Source of the DNA: Chitinophagaceae bacterium
GTDB lineage: Bacteria; Bacteroidota; Bacteroidia; Chitinophagales; Chitinophagaceae
NCBI GenBank assembly: GCA_021299955.1
Contig: JAJTFQ010000019.1
Location: forward strand, 1-51,102
Direction: 5' to 3'
DNA: 51,102 bases
Positions within the stretch are counted from its first letter, which is position 1, and each line of letters opens with the position of its first letter. The notes beneath the pieces are model-generated. The model was not told where the DNA came from. It made no database searches and saw only the letters and a list, made by a program, of their open reading frames with translations. The position numbers were made by a program, and so were the translations under genes. Positions 31,784 to 39,877 of this stretch are shown here, piece by piece.

Positions 31784-32608
31784 TCACAGGTGTGCGATGA
31801 AGATGGGCATCCGGTGTTGTCGGATCAGGTCGGTCACGAAGCTCTTCCTGAACAACGATGAGAGTTCTCCGCGCCCGTAAGCCCCCGTCACCAGCAGGCT
31901 TCCGCGGTGTTCGCCGATCCATTGGGTGAGGCCCTCCCTGTTCTCCCCTGCGAGATGTTCGATGCTGACCGATTCGTAATGGCGGGCCATCAGCTCTTCG
32001 ATCAGGGTGAGTTGCGGGATCTCCGCATCGCTTTCTTCTGAGGCGCATACAAGCAGGGCATCCATTCGGCTGCAGGTGGGAAAAAGATAGGTGAACTGCC
32101 GGATGGCGAAGGCGGATGAAGCCTTTCCGTCGTAGGAAAAAATGAGGTTGAAGGGTTTGATGAACTGTTCGGGCACCAGCATGACCGGACATTCCGCTGA
32201 TTGCAGTGTCTTTTTCAGGTAGTCGTTGGGCTGGTGGTGGTCGATGTTTTCATAGAAAATTTCGCTGCTCACGATCAGCAGATCTGCGAATCGGGTTTCC
32301 GTGATGAGTTCCTGTAGTGCGAAGAGTTCCGTGTCTCTGTGCACCCGGTATTCGAAACCGTCTCTCCGGCATCGTTCCTCGAAGCGGGAGATGTTGGCAC
32401 TGACGAGTGCGTCGTCTTCCTGAAAGGGAGGCATCACGACCGGCGTTCCCATGCCCATGCCTGTGTAGCCGATCACTTCGCGGTAATCGATCGGGCTGAG
32501 GAAGACCCCGGTCATCAGGGCAGGCTCCTGCTCGTTGATCCAGGCTGCCATCTGCATGGCACCTTCTGAAAAATGTTTTCCGTCGAAAGCAATGAGGATC
32601 TTTTTCAT
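31784..32608 (-). CDS. Universal stress protein family, two Usp domains
   Basis: Cytosolic protein of 274 residues with an N-terminal Usp domain (MKKILIAFDGKHFSEGAMQMA; later ADLLIVSSE and CPVMLVPE) and a second Usp-like half from about residue 150 (LIFSYDGKASSAFAIRQF, LLVTGAYGRGELSSLFRKSF). Tandem Usp proteins respond to stress or low oxygen in many bacteria. Start MKKILI at 32608 fits the family; upstream in-frame codons do not. It lies 28 bp after the TerB-like gene, so the two are probably one operon. Confidence 0.88.
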   Translation of the reverse strand: MKKILIAFDGKHFSEGAMQMAAWINEQEPALMTGVFLSPIDYREVIGYTGMGMGTPVVMPPFQEDDALVSANISRFEERCRRDGFEYRVHRDTELFALQELITETRFADLLIVSSEIFYENIDHHQPNDYLKKTLQSAECPVMLVPEQFIKPFNLIFSYDGKASSAFAIRQFTYLFPTCSRMDALLVCASEESDAEIPQLTLIEELMARHYESVSIEHLAGENREGLTQWIGEHRGSLLVTGAYGRGELSSLFRKSFVTDLIRQHRMPIFIAHL

Positions 32609-32636
32609 ATACAGTGGTTTAGCGGGTGTCTGAAGA

Positions 32637-33092
32637 TCATGAAGTGGTGGTGCTATCACTCTGCGGGTGGGCCAGGTCGTCCCGCGTCAGCAAGGTTTCG
32701 CGGATGCGTTGCAGCATCTGGCGCTCCTTCCGGTTGGTATGCCGGTAGGATGCAGCCAGTCGGTCAGACAGTATCAGGCAGATCTCACGGGTCTCCATGT
32801 CGATCCGGTCGCGATAGGAGTCCAAAAAGTCGGCGAAGGACTGGAACGCCTCCTCCGGACTCAGTATCTCATCTTCCGCCGTGTCGAAGCCGAAGAGCGA
32901 GTACCAGGCATCGTTCGTACCATACGGATCCGTCAGGGTTTCCCGATGCATCAGCCGGCTGCGGATCAGGTCCAGGAGTTCGTCGCGCTCCTCGGCAGTG
33001 ACGACCCCGTCAGCGTCTGCCACGGCGTAGAGGAGCTGGCCCAGGGCAGCGTAGAATGACCGTCGGAATCCGGAATTACCATGTATCGACAT
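32637..33092 (-). CDS. TerB-like protein
   Basis: Acidic helical protein of 151 residues with a TerB-type core: ALGQLLYAVADADGVVTAEERDELLDLI (about residues 15-42), whose DADGVV loop is the conserved acidic site, and a second helix pair ending RKERQMLQRIRETLL. The function of stand-alone TerB proteins is unclear; tellurite resistance is not implied. ATG at 33092 is chosen; the frame extends four codons to a TTG. A TGAC-N4-GTCA palindrome is centred 41.5 bp upstream of this ATG. Confidence 0.75.
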   Translation of the reverse strand: MSIHGNSGFRRSFYAALGQLLYAVADADGVVTAEERDELLDLIRSRLMHRETLTDPYGTNDAWYSLFGFDTAEDEILSPEEAFQSFADFLDSYRDRIDMETREICLILSDRLAASYRHTNRKERQMLQRIRETLLTRDDLAHPQSDSTTTS

Positions 33093-33126
33093 GTTGTAAA
33101 ACAAATGAACCTTTGGCGGGTTACCT

Positions 33127-33140
33127 ATGACGGCGGTCAG
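33127..33140. promoter_or_regulatory. Single Crp/Fnr-type palindrome between terB-like gene and crtZ
   Basis: ATGACGGCGGTCAG has the same TGAC-N4-GTCA eight-base core as three of the four sites at promoters P1 and P2. It sits in the divergent region between the TerB-like/Usp operon and crtZ. No -7 element stands at the 22 bp gap seen elsewhere, so which side it serves, if any, is open. Confidence 0.4.
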
Positions 33141-33178
33141 TATTCCACATTGCCTATAACACTGTAACTTTACCTATT

Positions 33179-33685
33179 ATGACCATCATCTATTTCATCG
33201 CCGTCCTGCTGCTGACCTTCTTCGCTATGGAGGGCATCACCTGGGCTACGCACAAATGGGTGATGCATGGATTCCTCTGGTACCTGCATCGCGACCATCA
33301 TCAGGTGGAGCCCGGTTTCTTCGAGAAGAACGATGCCTTCTTCGTGATCTTCGCGATCCCGAGCATGCTGCTCATCATGTTCGGCAGCCAGGACGGGATG
33401 TGGTGGATGCAGGCCATTGGCTTTGGGATCATGGCCTATGGTTTCGCCTATTTCCTGGTACATGATGTGATCATACACCAGCGCTTCAAATGGTTCTCCC
33501 GAAGCCGGAACACTTATGTGCGGGCCATCCGCTGGGCGCACAAAATGCATCACAAACATCTGAGTAAGGAGCAAGGTGAGAGTTTCGGGATGCTGTATGT
33601 TCACCGGAAATATTGGGAAAAAGTGCGCCGCGATCAGAAGCTGATGGCTGCGAGGAAGGTCGAATACGCCCCCGAAACGGAGTAG
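33179..33685 (+). CDS. crtZ: Beta-carotene 3-hydroxylase CrtZ
   Basis: Membrane di-iron hydroxylase of 168 residues in the fatty-acid hydroxylase superfamily that adds the 3-OH to beta-ionone rings. The four His clusters of CrtZ are present: HKWVMH (22-27), HRDHH (36-40), HDVIIHQRF (around 98) and HKMHHKH (around 121-127), between hydrophobic spans. Length is typical. It lies ahead of the lycopene cyclase gene on the same strand. Confidence 0.93.
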   Translation: MTIIYFIAVLLLTFFAMEGITWATHKWVMHGFLWYLHRDHHQVEPGFFEKNDAFFVIFAIPSMLLIMFGSQDGMWWMQAIGFGIMAYGFAYFLVHDVIIHQRFKWFSRSRNTYVRAIRWAHKMHHKHLSKEQGESFGMLYVHRKYWEKVRRDQKLMAARKVEYAPETE

Positions 33686-33805
33686 ACCCAGTCTAAATTC
33701 CATCTGCCCTATCCAATGATATAAGGGCATCTCATTTCCTTAACCCACCGCCACAAGCCATACCTTATCGACCATCCGCAGACATACGACTACATCATCG
33801 CAGGC

Positions 33806-34942
33806 ATGGGTTGTGCGGGATTGGGACTGGCAGTGCATATGCACCGGGAAGGCTTGTTGCGTGACCGGACCCTGCTGATGGTCGACCGCGATCCCAAGCG
33901 ACTGAATGACCGGACCTGGTGTTTCTGGGAGACTGGAGCGGGACCATTCGAATCACTGGTGAGTCACCGATGGGAGCAGGCCTGGTTCCATGCGGAGGGA
34001 TATTCCGGGCGAAAGGATCTTGCACCCTATGCCTACAAGATGATCCGGGGGATCGACTATTACGAATACTGCCTTTCACAATTGCGGGAGATCCCGAACG
34101 TCACCATCCTGCTTGAGCAGGTAGATGACATTCGTCAGGACGAAGGTCACGCGATCATGGAAGCGGGTGGTAAGACCTATCGTGCAGGCTTTCTTTTCAA
34201 CTCCATCCTCTTCGGCAAACTGCAGCCGCTGCCAGGCGACCATCTCCTGTTGCAACATTTTAAAGGATGGATCATCCGGCTACCGGAGGATCGATTCGAT
34301 CCGAAGGAGGCCACCCTGATGGACTTCAGGCCCGACCAGGGCCAAGGTACCACGTTTGTTTATGTCATGCCCTTTGACAGACGCACGGCCCTGGTGGAAT
34401 ACACGCTTTTCACAGCGGCTCTCCTTGAGCAGGAGGCCTACGACGAAGGGTTGAAGGCATACATCACCGAACAGCTCGGATGCCCGGCCTATGAGGTACT
34501 GGATGAGGAGTTCGGGGTCATCCCGATGACCACGATGCAGTTTCCTGCCGATGAGGGCCGGATCATCCATATCGGAACGGCAGGTGGGCAGACCAAGGCT
34601 TCATCCGGATACACGTTCACCTTCATCCAGCGACATGCGGCGCGTATCGTGTCTGCCTTGTCGGCGACCGGACGTCCGCCCCGTCCGGAGCCCTTGATCA
34701 GGAAGCGCTTCGGCTGGTACGACAGTGTGCTGCTGAACATTCTGGCGAAGCATGTGCTGCCCGGATGGTTCATCTTCCGGGAACTGTTTCGTCACAACCC
34801 GACCCATCGCATCTTCCGATTTCTCGACAATGGGACGAGCGTCGCCCAGGAATTCAAATTGATGAACACATTGCCGCGATGGCCTTTCATGCGTGCAGGC
34901 TTCACCGAACTCCTGCACATGATCCGCCGGCAAAAAAAATGA
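33806..34942 (+). CDS. crtY: Lycopene cyclase CrtY, start codon unclear
   Basis: CrtY-type lycopene beta-cyclase, 378 residues from the ATG at 33806. The family core is seen: NDRTWCFWE (around residue 36), FNSI block, MPFDRRTALVEYTLF, IPMTTMQFP, GTAGGQTKASSGYTF and FLDNG near the end. However the ATG at 33806 lies inside the FAD-binding motif: the same frame upstream (33785-33805) codes Y-D-Y-I-I-A-G, making YDYIIAGMGCAG, which the fold needs. The frame is open back to 33725 but contains no ATG, GTG or TTG. Translation may begin at a rare codon (ATT 33734 or ATC 33767), or the start has been lost. Confidence 0.88.
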   Translation: MGCAGLGLAVHMHREGLLRDRTLLMVDRDPKRLNDRTWCFWETGAGPFESLVSHRWEQAWFHAEGYSGRKDLAPYAYKMIRGIDYYEYCLSQLREIPNVTILLEQVDDIRQDEGHAIMEAGGKTYRAGFLFNSILFGKLQPLPGDHLLLQHFKGWIIRLPEDRFDPKEATLMDFRPDQGQGTTFVYVMPFDRRTALVEYTLFTAALLEQEAYDEGLKAYITEQLGCPAYEVLDEEFGVIPMTTMQFPADEGRIIHIGTAGGQTKASSGYTFTFIQRHAARIVSALSATGRPPRPEPLIRKRFGWYDSVLLNILAKHVLPGWFIFRELFRHNPTHRIFRFLDNGTSVAQEFKLMNTLPRWPFMRAGFTELLHMIRRQKK

Positions 34943-35202
34943 TCACGCACATGGGTCTGCTATCCTCCTTCATTTCAGGCTGGCTGGTATTGATCGCCGC
35001 CGTGATCCTTAACCTGGCGGCCGACCGGCTCGGCATCACCGGCTGGTATGGTTTTCTGACAGGTCTGGCCACAGAGGGGAGGTCCTTTATCGCCCGATTA
35101 CGCTGGATCGACTTCGCATGGCTCTTTTTCGTGTACCCGTTGGCGTTAGGCATCGTTGCACGTACGGGTATCGTCATAACTTCATTGGTCCTTCAAAAAT
35201 AA
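34939..35202 (+). CDS. Unknown small membrane protein after crtY
   Basis: Protein of 87 residues with two hydrophobic spans (about residues 10-28 and 60-82) separated by a short basic loop. The start overlaps the crtY stop by 4 bp (ATGA), so it is probably translationally coupled to crtY. An in-frame codon at 34765 would place most of the extra part inside crtY and is rejected. No family recognised; an accessory role in carotenoid formation is only suggested by position. Confidence 0.65.
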   Translation: MITHMGLLSSFISGWLVLIAAVILNLAADRLGITGWYGFLTGLATEGRSFIARLRWIDFAWLFFVYPLALGIVARTGIVITSLVLQK

Positions 35203-35206
35203 CTAT

Positions 35207-35830
35207 ATGTGCATGACGAGCTTCGAGTCTTCACAGATAAATGATATCGGATTCGTAGAGCAGACATGCTGGCAAATGCTGTCGGATGCCGTGAAGGATC
35301 GCAATCACGCCATGCACACAGTAGTCATCGGCACGGCGGATGGAGCCCTGGCACAGCTGCGCACGGTGGTGCTCCGGCGCGTGGACATCGATACCCGAAA
35401 GGTCTATTTTCATACCGATATCCGGAGTGCCAAGATCGGTCAGATCCGAACCACCGGCCTGCTCAGCTGGTTGGCCTATGACCCCTCCCGCCGTTCGCAG
35501 ATCCGGCTGAGTGGTCCGACCATACTGCATCACGGAGACGAACTGGCTCGCCACCACTGGTCGGGGACGGCGCATTTCAGCCGGAGATGTTATCTCTTGC
35601 CCGAAGGTCCGGGTCAGCTGTTGATGCAGGACGTAACCACGGCAGACGAACGCCTCAGCGACTTCTCCTATTCCAAGGAAGAGAGTGAGGCCGGCTTTGA
35701 GCAATTTGTGGTGGTGGAGACATCGGTGGATTCCATGGAATGGTACTACACCTTCAGCCGTGGCAACAGGCGGGCTCTTTTCTCTTACCAAGAGGGGCAG
35801 TTGGTGGATGCCGCCTGGCTGACACCCTGA
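35207..35830 (+). CDS. Pyridoxamine 5'-phosphate oxidase-like flavoprotein
   Basis: Protein of 207 residues of the split-barrel FMN-binding PNPOx family: AMHTVVIGTADGALAQLRTVVLRRVD, VYFHTDIRSAKIGQI and RSQIRLSGPT in the N-terminal barrel, then a variable part and a VVVETSVDSMEWY ending. True PdxH has a C-terminal RL(S/P)P substrate motif, which is absent here (end is VDAAWLTP), so this may be a family member acting on another substrate. It begins 4 bp after the preceding stop; the second Met at 35213 could also be the start. Confidence 0.82.
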   Translation: MCMTSFESSQINDIGFVEQTCWQMLSDAVKDRNHAMHTVVIGTADGALAQLRTVVLRRVDIDTRKVYFHTDIRSAKIGQIRTTGLLSWLAYDPSRRSQIRLSGPTILHHGDELARHHWSGTAHFSRRCYLLPEGPGQLLMQDVTTADERLSDFSYSKEESEAGFEQFVVVETSVDSMEWYYTFSRGNRRALFSYQEGQLVDAAWLTP

Positions 35831-36009
35831 TGGTGGAATGTGCTGAGTCCTTCTGTTCCTTTATCTTCCCGCATCACTGATCGTGTGCGTGCATCCTTTA
35901 TGGCGTACCACCGGATTTCCCTGATCGGGATTTGGGTAAGCCGCCGGGAAATGCAATATGTGAATGCTGTAATCGTTTCATAGGGATGTAGTATATATCT
36001 TGATTCTGC

Positions 36010-37542
36010 ATGTCAATTGAAACATCAATGAGTACCCAACAACAAACGACCGGAACGCGACTGGCCACCTATCTGCTGATGGCAGCCGCCGTCATCATGT
36101 CCATATTTCAGTATCTGTATTGCCGAAGTTTCTGGACAGATGAAGCAGCCGTTGTGGTCAATATCATGGATCGGGACTTCGCAGGGCTGATGAAACCACT
36201 GATGTATTATCAGATGGCCCCCATCTTGTATCTGTGGATCACAAAGGCCATCACGACCATATTCACACCGAACGAATATAGCTTCAGGATCCTGTCGCTG
36301 ATCGCCTACCTGACCTCGCTTTGGCTGGTCTGGAAATTACTGACCCGCTTTGTAAAGGATGGTCTGGCCGTCTTCATCGGTCTGGCTTTTTTTGTGTTCA
36401 ACAACAAGCTCTTTTACTATTCGTCGGAATTGAAGCAGTACATGACCGATACGATGGTCACGCTGATCTTATTGTATGTCGCTACTGATCCCCTTTCGGC
36501 GAATAGGCGTAAGATGCTTGTCATGAGCCTGGTTGGTGCCCTGGCCATCTTCCTGTCGAATGTGGTGGTAACGGTGTTGCCGATGATCTTTCTCTTTATT
36601 TTCTTTTCCGAGTCGAAGCCATGGCAATGGTCCCACCTGCGGAGCATGCTGCTCATGGGTTTCGTGTGGTTGCTCGCTTTTGCGATCAACTATTTCATGT
36701 TCATGCATGATCATCCCAGTCGCGCACAGCAGTTGATCTTTTTCGCTGAGGCTTTTCCCCCGACCAACCTGCTGTCGAAGCAGGCCCTGGCCTTTTTCGA
36801 ATACAAGCTGCAGGTAGTCAAGCGCGATTTCGGATTTGGACAAAACAACACGCATCCGACGATTTCGATCCAGGAATACGTGCATTATGCGATCTTTCTG
36901 TTCCTGCTGGCCGGTTATGTATGGAATGTCACCAGGCGCGCGAACAGGATCCTCCTGCTCATTGTGATCCCGATCCTGATGCATGCCGTACTTGCCTACT
37001 TCAAGGCTTATCCCCTCGCCATCCGGAACATGCTCTATCAGTATCCGCTCATCTGCATCATCCTGGCACTGGGAGCCGAGAAATGGTTGAGTCTGACAAG
37101 CCGCATCCGTCCGGTGCTGACAGCCGTTACCTTCATCCTGACTGCGGTCCTGTGTGTCATTTTCGTGAGGGTACAGCTCCCGCATCAGGTCGAGGAGTCC
37201 AAACCTGTGCTGTCATTCATGCAGGAACATTCCAGGGGTGAGGAGACGATCTATTCCTATAGCGCGGGTAACTGCACGCTGGATGCATACATCCGAACCA
37301 AATATTACAAACCCACGGGACCGGTCATTTGGGGAACTTATTTCAAGGGGGATCATGTTCAGGCGGCTGCGGAGATCGGTTCTCTTCATCCGAAGAGCGC
37401 ATGGATATTTTTTGCACATTTCGCAGATGGACTGGAACACCGGATCATGGGTGAACTCTCCAACAGTGGGTATCGACAGACCGACAGTGTCCGGGCCAAG
37501 GGGGCAGCGGCCTACAGGATAGAAGCTGCTGCGGTGAAATGA
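36010..37542 (+). CDS. GT-C type membrane glycosyltransferase (GT39/ArnT-like)
   Basis: Polytopic membrane protein of 510 residues with about ten spans. The first lumenal loop has the acidic catalytic pair in CRSFWTDEAAV (D-E around residue 46), the layout of dolichyl/polyprenyl-phosphate-sugar-dependent GT-C enzymes. A soluble periplasmic domain follows the last span (from about residue 390). Substrate cannot be told. It is a single-gene unit flanked by a 180 bp spacer upstream and a strong terminator downstream. Confidence 0.82.
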   Translation: MSIETSMSTQQQTTGTRLATYLLMAAAVIMSIFQYLYCRSFWTDEAAVVVNIMDRDFAGLMKPLMYYQMAPILYLWITKAITTIFTPNEYSFRILSLIAYLTSLWLVWKLLTRFVKDGLAVFIGLAFFVFNNKLFYYSSELKQYMTDTMVTLILLYVATDPLSANRRKMLVMSLVGALAIFLSNVVVTVLPMIFLFIFFSESKPWQWSHLRSMLLMGFVWLLAFAINYFMFMHDHPSRAQQLIFFAEAFPPTNLLSKQALAFFEYKLQVVKRDFGFGQNNTHPTISIQEYVHYAIFLFLLAGYVWNVTRRANRILLLIVIPILMHAVLAYFKAYPLAIRNMLYQYPLICIILALGAEKWLSLTSRIRPVLTAVTFILTAVLCVIFVRVQLPHQVEESKPVLSFMQEHSRGEETIYSYSAGNCTLDAYIRTKYYKPTGPVIWGTYFKGDHVQAAAEIGSLHPKSAWIFFAHFADGLEHRIMGELSNSGYRQTDSVRAKGAAAYRIEAAAVK

Positions 37543-37554
37543 GGCGATCTCCGG

Positions 37555-37598
37555 AATGAAAACGGGGGGACGATGATCCGTCCCCCCGTTTTCATTTT
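37555..37598. terminator. Bidirectional terminator between the GT and the S9 peptidase gene
   Basis: Perfect 17 bp stem: AATGAAAACGGGGGGAC pairs with GTCCCCCCGTTTTCATT around an 8 nt loop. Its A-rich left side and T-rich right side allow it to work for both convergent genes (stops at 37542 and 37623). Confidence 0.9.
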
Positions 37599-37622
37599 AC
37601 GGGAGCTCATGCCCTCAAATTC

Positions 37623-39596
37623 TCATTTCAGATATTTTTCGAACCACTCCAGGTGTTTGCGGTGGCGGTGTACGATGTAACTCGGAACGCGCAGGCCGTG
37701 ATGCTGGTTGGGGTAGATGATGAGTTCTGTCGGAATGCCGGTAGACTTGAAGGCCTGGTACATTTGTTCGGCGCCGATGACCGGTACGTTGAAATCGTCT
37801 TCGCTGGCCATGAACATGGTGGGCGTTTTGATGGTGTTGACCTTGAAGAACGGATAGGAGAGGTCAAGCCATTTTTTCGGGTTCTTCCAGGGGCTTCCCA
37901 GTTCGGTCTCGTACTGCCTGATGTACTGGTCCGATCCGTACATCGACAGCTGTAGGGAGCTGCCTGCCCCGCTTACGGCCGCTTTGAAGCGGGTATCTGT
38001 CGCAATGGTGTAATTGGTCAGGATGCCGCCATAGCTCCATCCGGCAATCGCCATGCGTTGCGGATCCGCGACACCGGAGCGGATCAGGTGTTCGGCAACT
38101 GCCAGGATATCCTTTACTTCCTTATTGCCCCAATCACCGAAGATCGATTTCGTGTAGGCCAGTCCGCGCCCGTTGCTGCCGCGGTAGTTGACGGCGGCCA
38201 CGGCGTAACCTGCCCCGGCCAGAATGCGCCTGGACATGTCGAAACCATAATCGTCCTGCGCCACAGGACCACCATGAATGAACAGGACCAGGGGCAGATT
38301 CTTCGCGTCGGCTTCCGGCAGGTACAGGATCCCGTGCACTTCATTCTTGTCCGTGGCCATACACTCGATGCCGCTCACGTGGATCGGCTTCAACGGGGCC
38401 AGGAACTCATCGCTGAAGCGGGTGATCCGCTTGAATGTTCCTGTCTCCGACAGGTAAATTTCATTGGGGGTAGAGGGGTCACTGAAGAGGGTTACCATCT
38501 TCCCGTCGGATCCTACTTCCAGGGAAGCGTATCGTCCGCGATCCTGGGTGATATAAGCGTGTTGCCCGTTGAAAACGTCGAAACGCGCGATGCGGCCGTT
38601 GCGGTCGTCATCGATCAGTGTGAACACGTAACGGCTGTCGGCCGACCATGTCGGGCTGCTTACCGAACGGTCAAGGGTACCTGAGATATTCCGGGAGGTG
38701 GCGGTGCCGAGCTCGTGAACGTAAAGATGTGTGGCGTCATACATGTTGAACCCGCTTTCCGTGGTCGATTGCGTGTAGGCCAGCATGCGCCCGTCCGGAC
38801 TGAAACGTGGAGACCCGTTCTCGCCCTGGAAGGTGGTGATCTGAAGGCTTTTTCCTGTCTTCAGGTCCAGGACGAAGATGTCCTTATTCTCATTCAGGTC
38901 AGGGTCAGGAGTAATATTGCTGACGTACGCAACTTTAGCGCCATCCGGGCTAACAACGGCTCCGGTCTCATTCGAACTACCCCGGGTGAGGGTGTCGACT
39001 TTCTTCGATCCCAGGTGAAAGCGGTATAGATGGGTCTTTCTTCGGTCGAGATATCCTTCCGAATCGTTCTTGAAGGTAAAGCGATCGATCTCATAAGGCT
39101 TCCTGATCTTGCTCTTCGCTGTGTCGGCGGTGCTTGCCTCCCTGATCTCCAGCAGCAGGCTTCCGCCATCGGGGAACCATTTGTACGATTGTATCTCTCC
39201 TTTCAGACTGGTCAGCTGGATGGGCTCCCCGCCCTTTCTGTTCATCAGGTGAATTTGCGCCCCTGCATCATCCGATTTGCCACGGGCAACGAATGATATG
39301 TATTTGTTGTCGGGACTCCATGCCGCCTGACCGACACCCTTTGTCTGTTCTGTCAGCTGGATATGCTCGTCGCCCCTGAGATTCATCATGTATAGCTTGC
39401 CATCATATGCATCCTTCGCCGCATCCACTTTGGAATGATTGTAGAGTATCCACTGGCCATCGGGCGAAAGCCTGGGATTACTGACGGAATAACTCCTGTA
39501 AACGTCTTCCGGCCGGATATGCCGTTTCGGCTCCGTCTGCGCCAACGCTACGGATACGATCAGCGTGCCCATGAAAAAACATGAAATGGTTTTCAT
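37623..39596 (-). CDS. Secreted S9 family prolyl-oligopeptidase-type peptidase
   Basis: Exported protein of 657 residues with signal peptide (1-19, cut after VALAQ). A beta-propeller of WD40-like/TolB-like blades follows (about 30-390: SPDGQWILYN, SPDNKYISF, SPDGAKVAYV, SPDGRMLAYT, SADSRYVFTL). The C-terminal alpha/beta-hydrolase domain has the nucleophile in GWSYGG (S521), an Asp in ASEDDFNVP (D601) and the His in PNQHHGL (around 632). This is the acyl-aminoacyl-peptidase-like S9C arrangement. Probably periplasmic. Single gene, divergent from the sulfatase gene across a repeat-containing spacer. Confidence 0.93.
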   Translation of the reverse strand: MKTISCFFMGTLIVSVALAQTEPKRHIRPEDVYRSYSVSNPRLSPDGQWILYNHSKVDAAKDAYDGKLYMMNLRGDEHIQLTEQTKGVGQAAWSPDNKYISFVARGKSDDAGAQIHLMNRKGGEPIQLTSLKGEIQSYKWFPDGGSLLLEIREASTADTAKSKIRKPYEIDRFTFKNDSEGYLDRRKTHLYRFHLGSKKVDTLTRGSSNETGAVVSPDGAKVAYVSNITPDPDLNENKDIFVLDLKTGKSLQITTFQGENGSPRFSPDGRMLAYTQSTTESGFNMYDATHLYVHELGTATSRNISGTLDRSVSSPTWSADSRYVFTLIDDDRNGRIARFDVFNGQHAYITQDRGRYASLEVGSDGKMVTLFSDPSTPNEIYLSETGTFKRITRFSDEFLAPLKPIHVSGIECMATDKNEVHGILYLPEADAKNLPLVLFIHGGPVAQDDYGFDMSRRILAGAGYAVAAVNYRGSNGRGLAYTKSIFGDWGNKEVKDILAVAEHLIRSGVADPQRMAIAGWSYGGILTNYTIATDTRFKAAVSGAGSSLQLSMYGSDQYIRQYETELGSPWKNPKKWLDLSYPFFKVNTIKTPTMFMASEDDFNVPVIGAEQMYQAFKSTGIPTELIIYPNQHHGLRVPSYIVHRHRKHLEWFEKYLK

Positions 39597-39693
39597 CTTC
39601 TAGGTTTTCTTATTGCAATATGGATGTGTACAGATGCTAAATTATCGGATTCTTGCGGAAGTACTTTCGGAACTCCTGTTTAACATAATTACC

Positions 39694-39785
39694 CAACCCT
39701 CCAAGGGTTACCCAACACTCCAAGACTTGACAACTCTCCAAGACTTGGCAGCTCTCCAAGCGTTTGGAACCTCCAAGTGGTTTTG
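39694..39785. repeat. Five short CTCCAAG repeats in the spacer before the sulfatase gene
   Basis: The heptamer CTCCAAG occurs at 39699, 39718, 39736, 39754 and 39771, i.e. at steps of 19, 18, 18 and 17 bp, within partly conserved 18 bp units of the type AACxCTCCAAGxCTTGxC. CCAAG is in places answered by CTTGG, giving small local dyads. The rest of the 281 bp spacer (39597-39877) holds nothing else recognised. Confidence 0.85.
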
Positions 39786-39877
39786 TGGACTTTCAATCCT
39801 GTTTTTGGGGTAGCAGGCGATTGTATGGGATTTGCACAGGTTGGACGTCCGTTCATGAGGGGTTTTAGTTACATTCG

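Noticed and set aside
35831-36009. Possible RNA gene or riboswitch in the spacer before the GT-C gene
   Set aside because: No stable long-range pairing or known leader motif could be recognised by eye.
39694-39785. CRISPR-like array
   Set aside because: Repeats are only about 7 conserved bases in 18 bp steps with no unique spacers of CRISPR length and no cas genes nearby.
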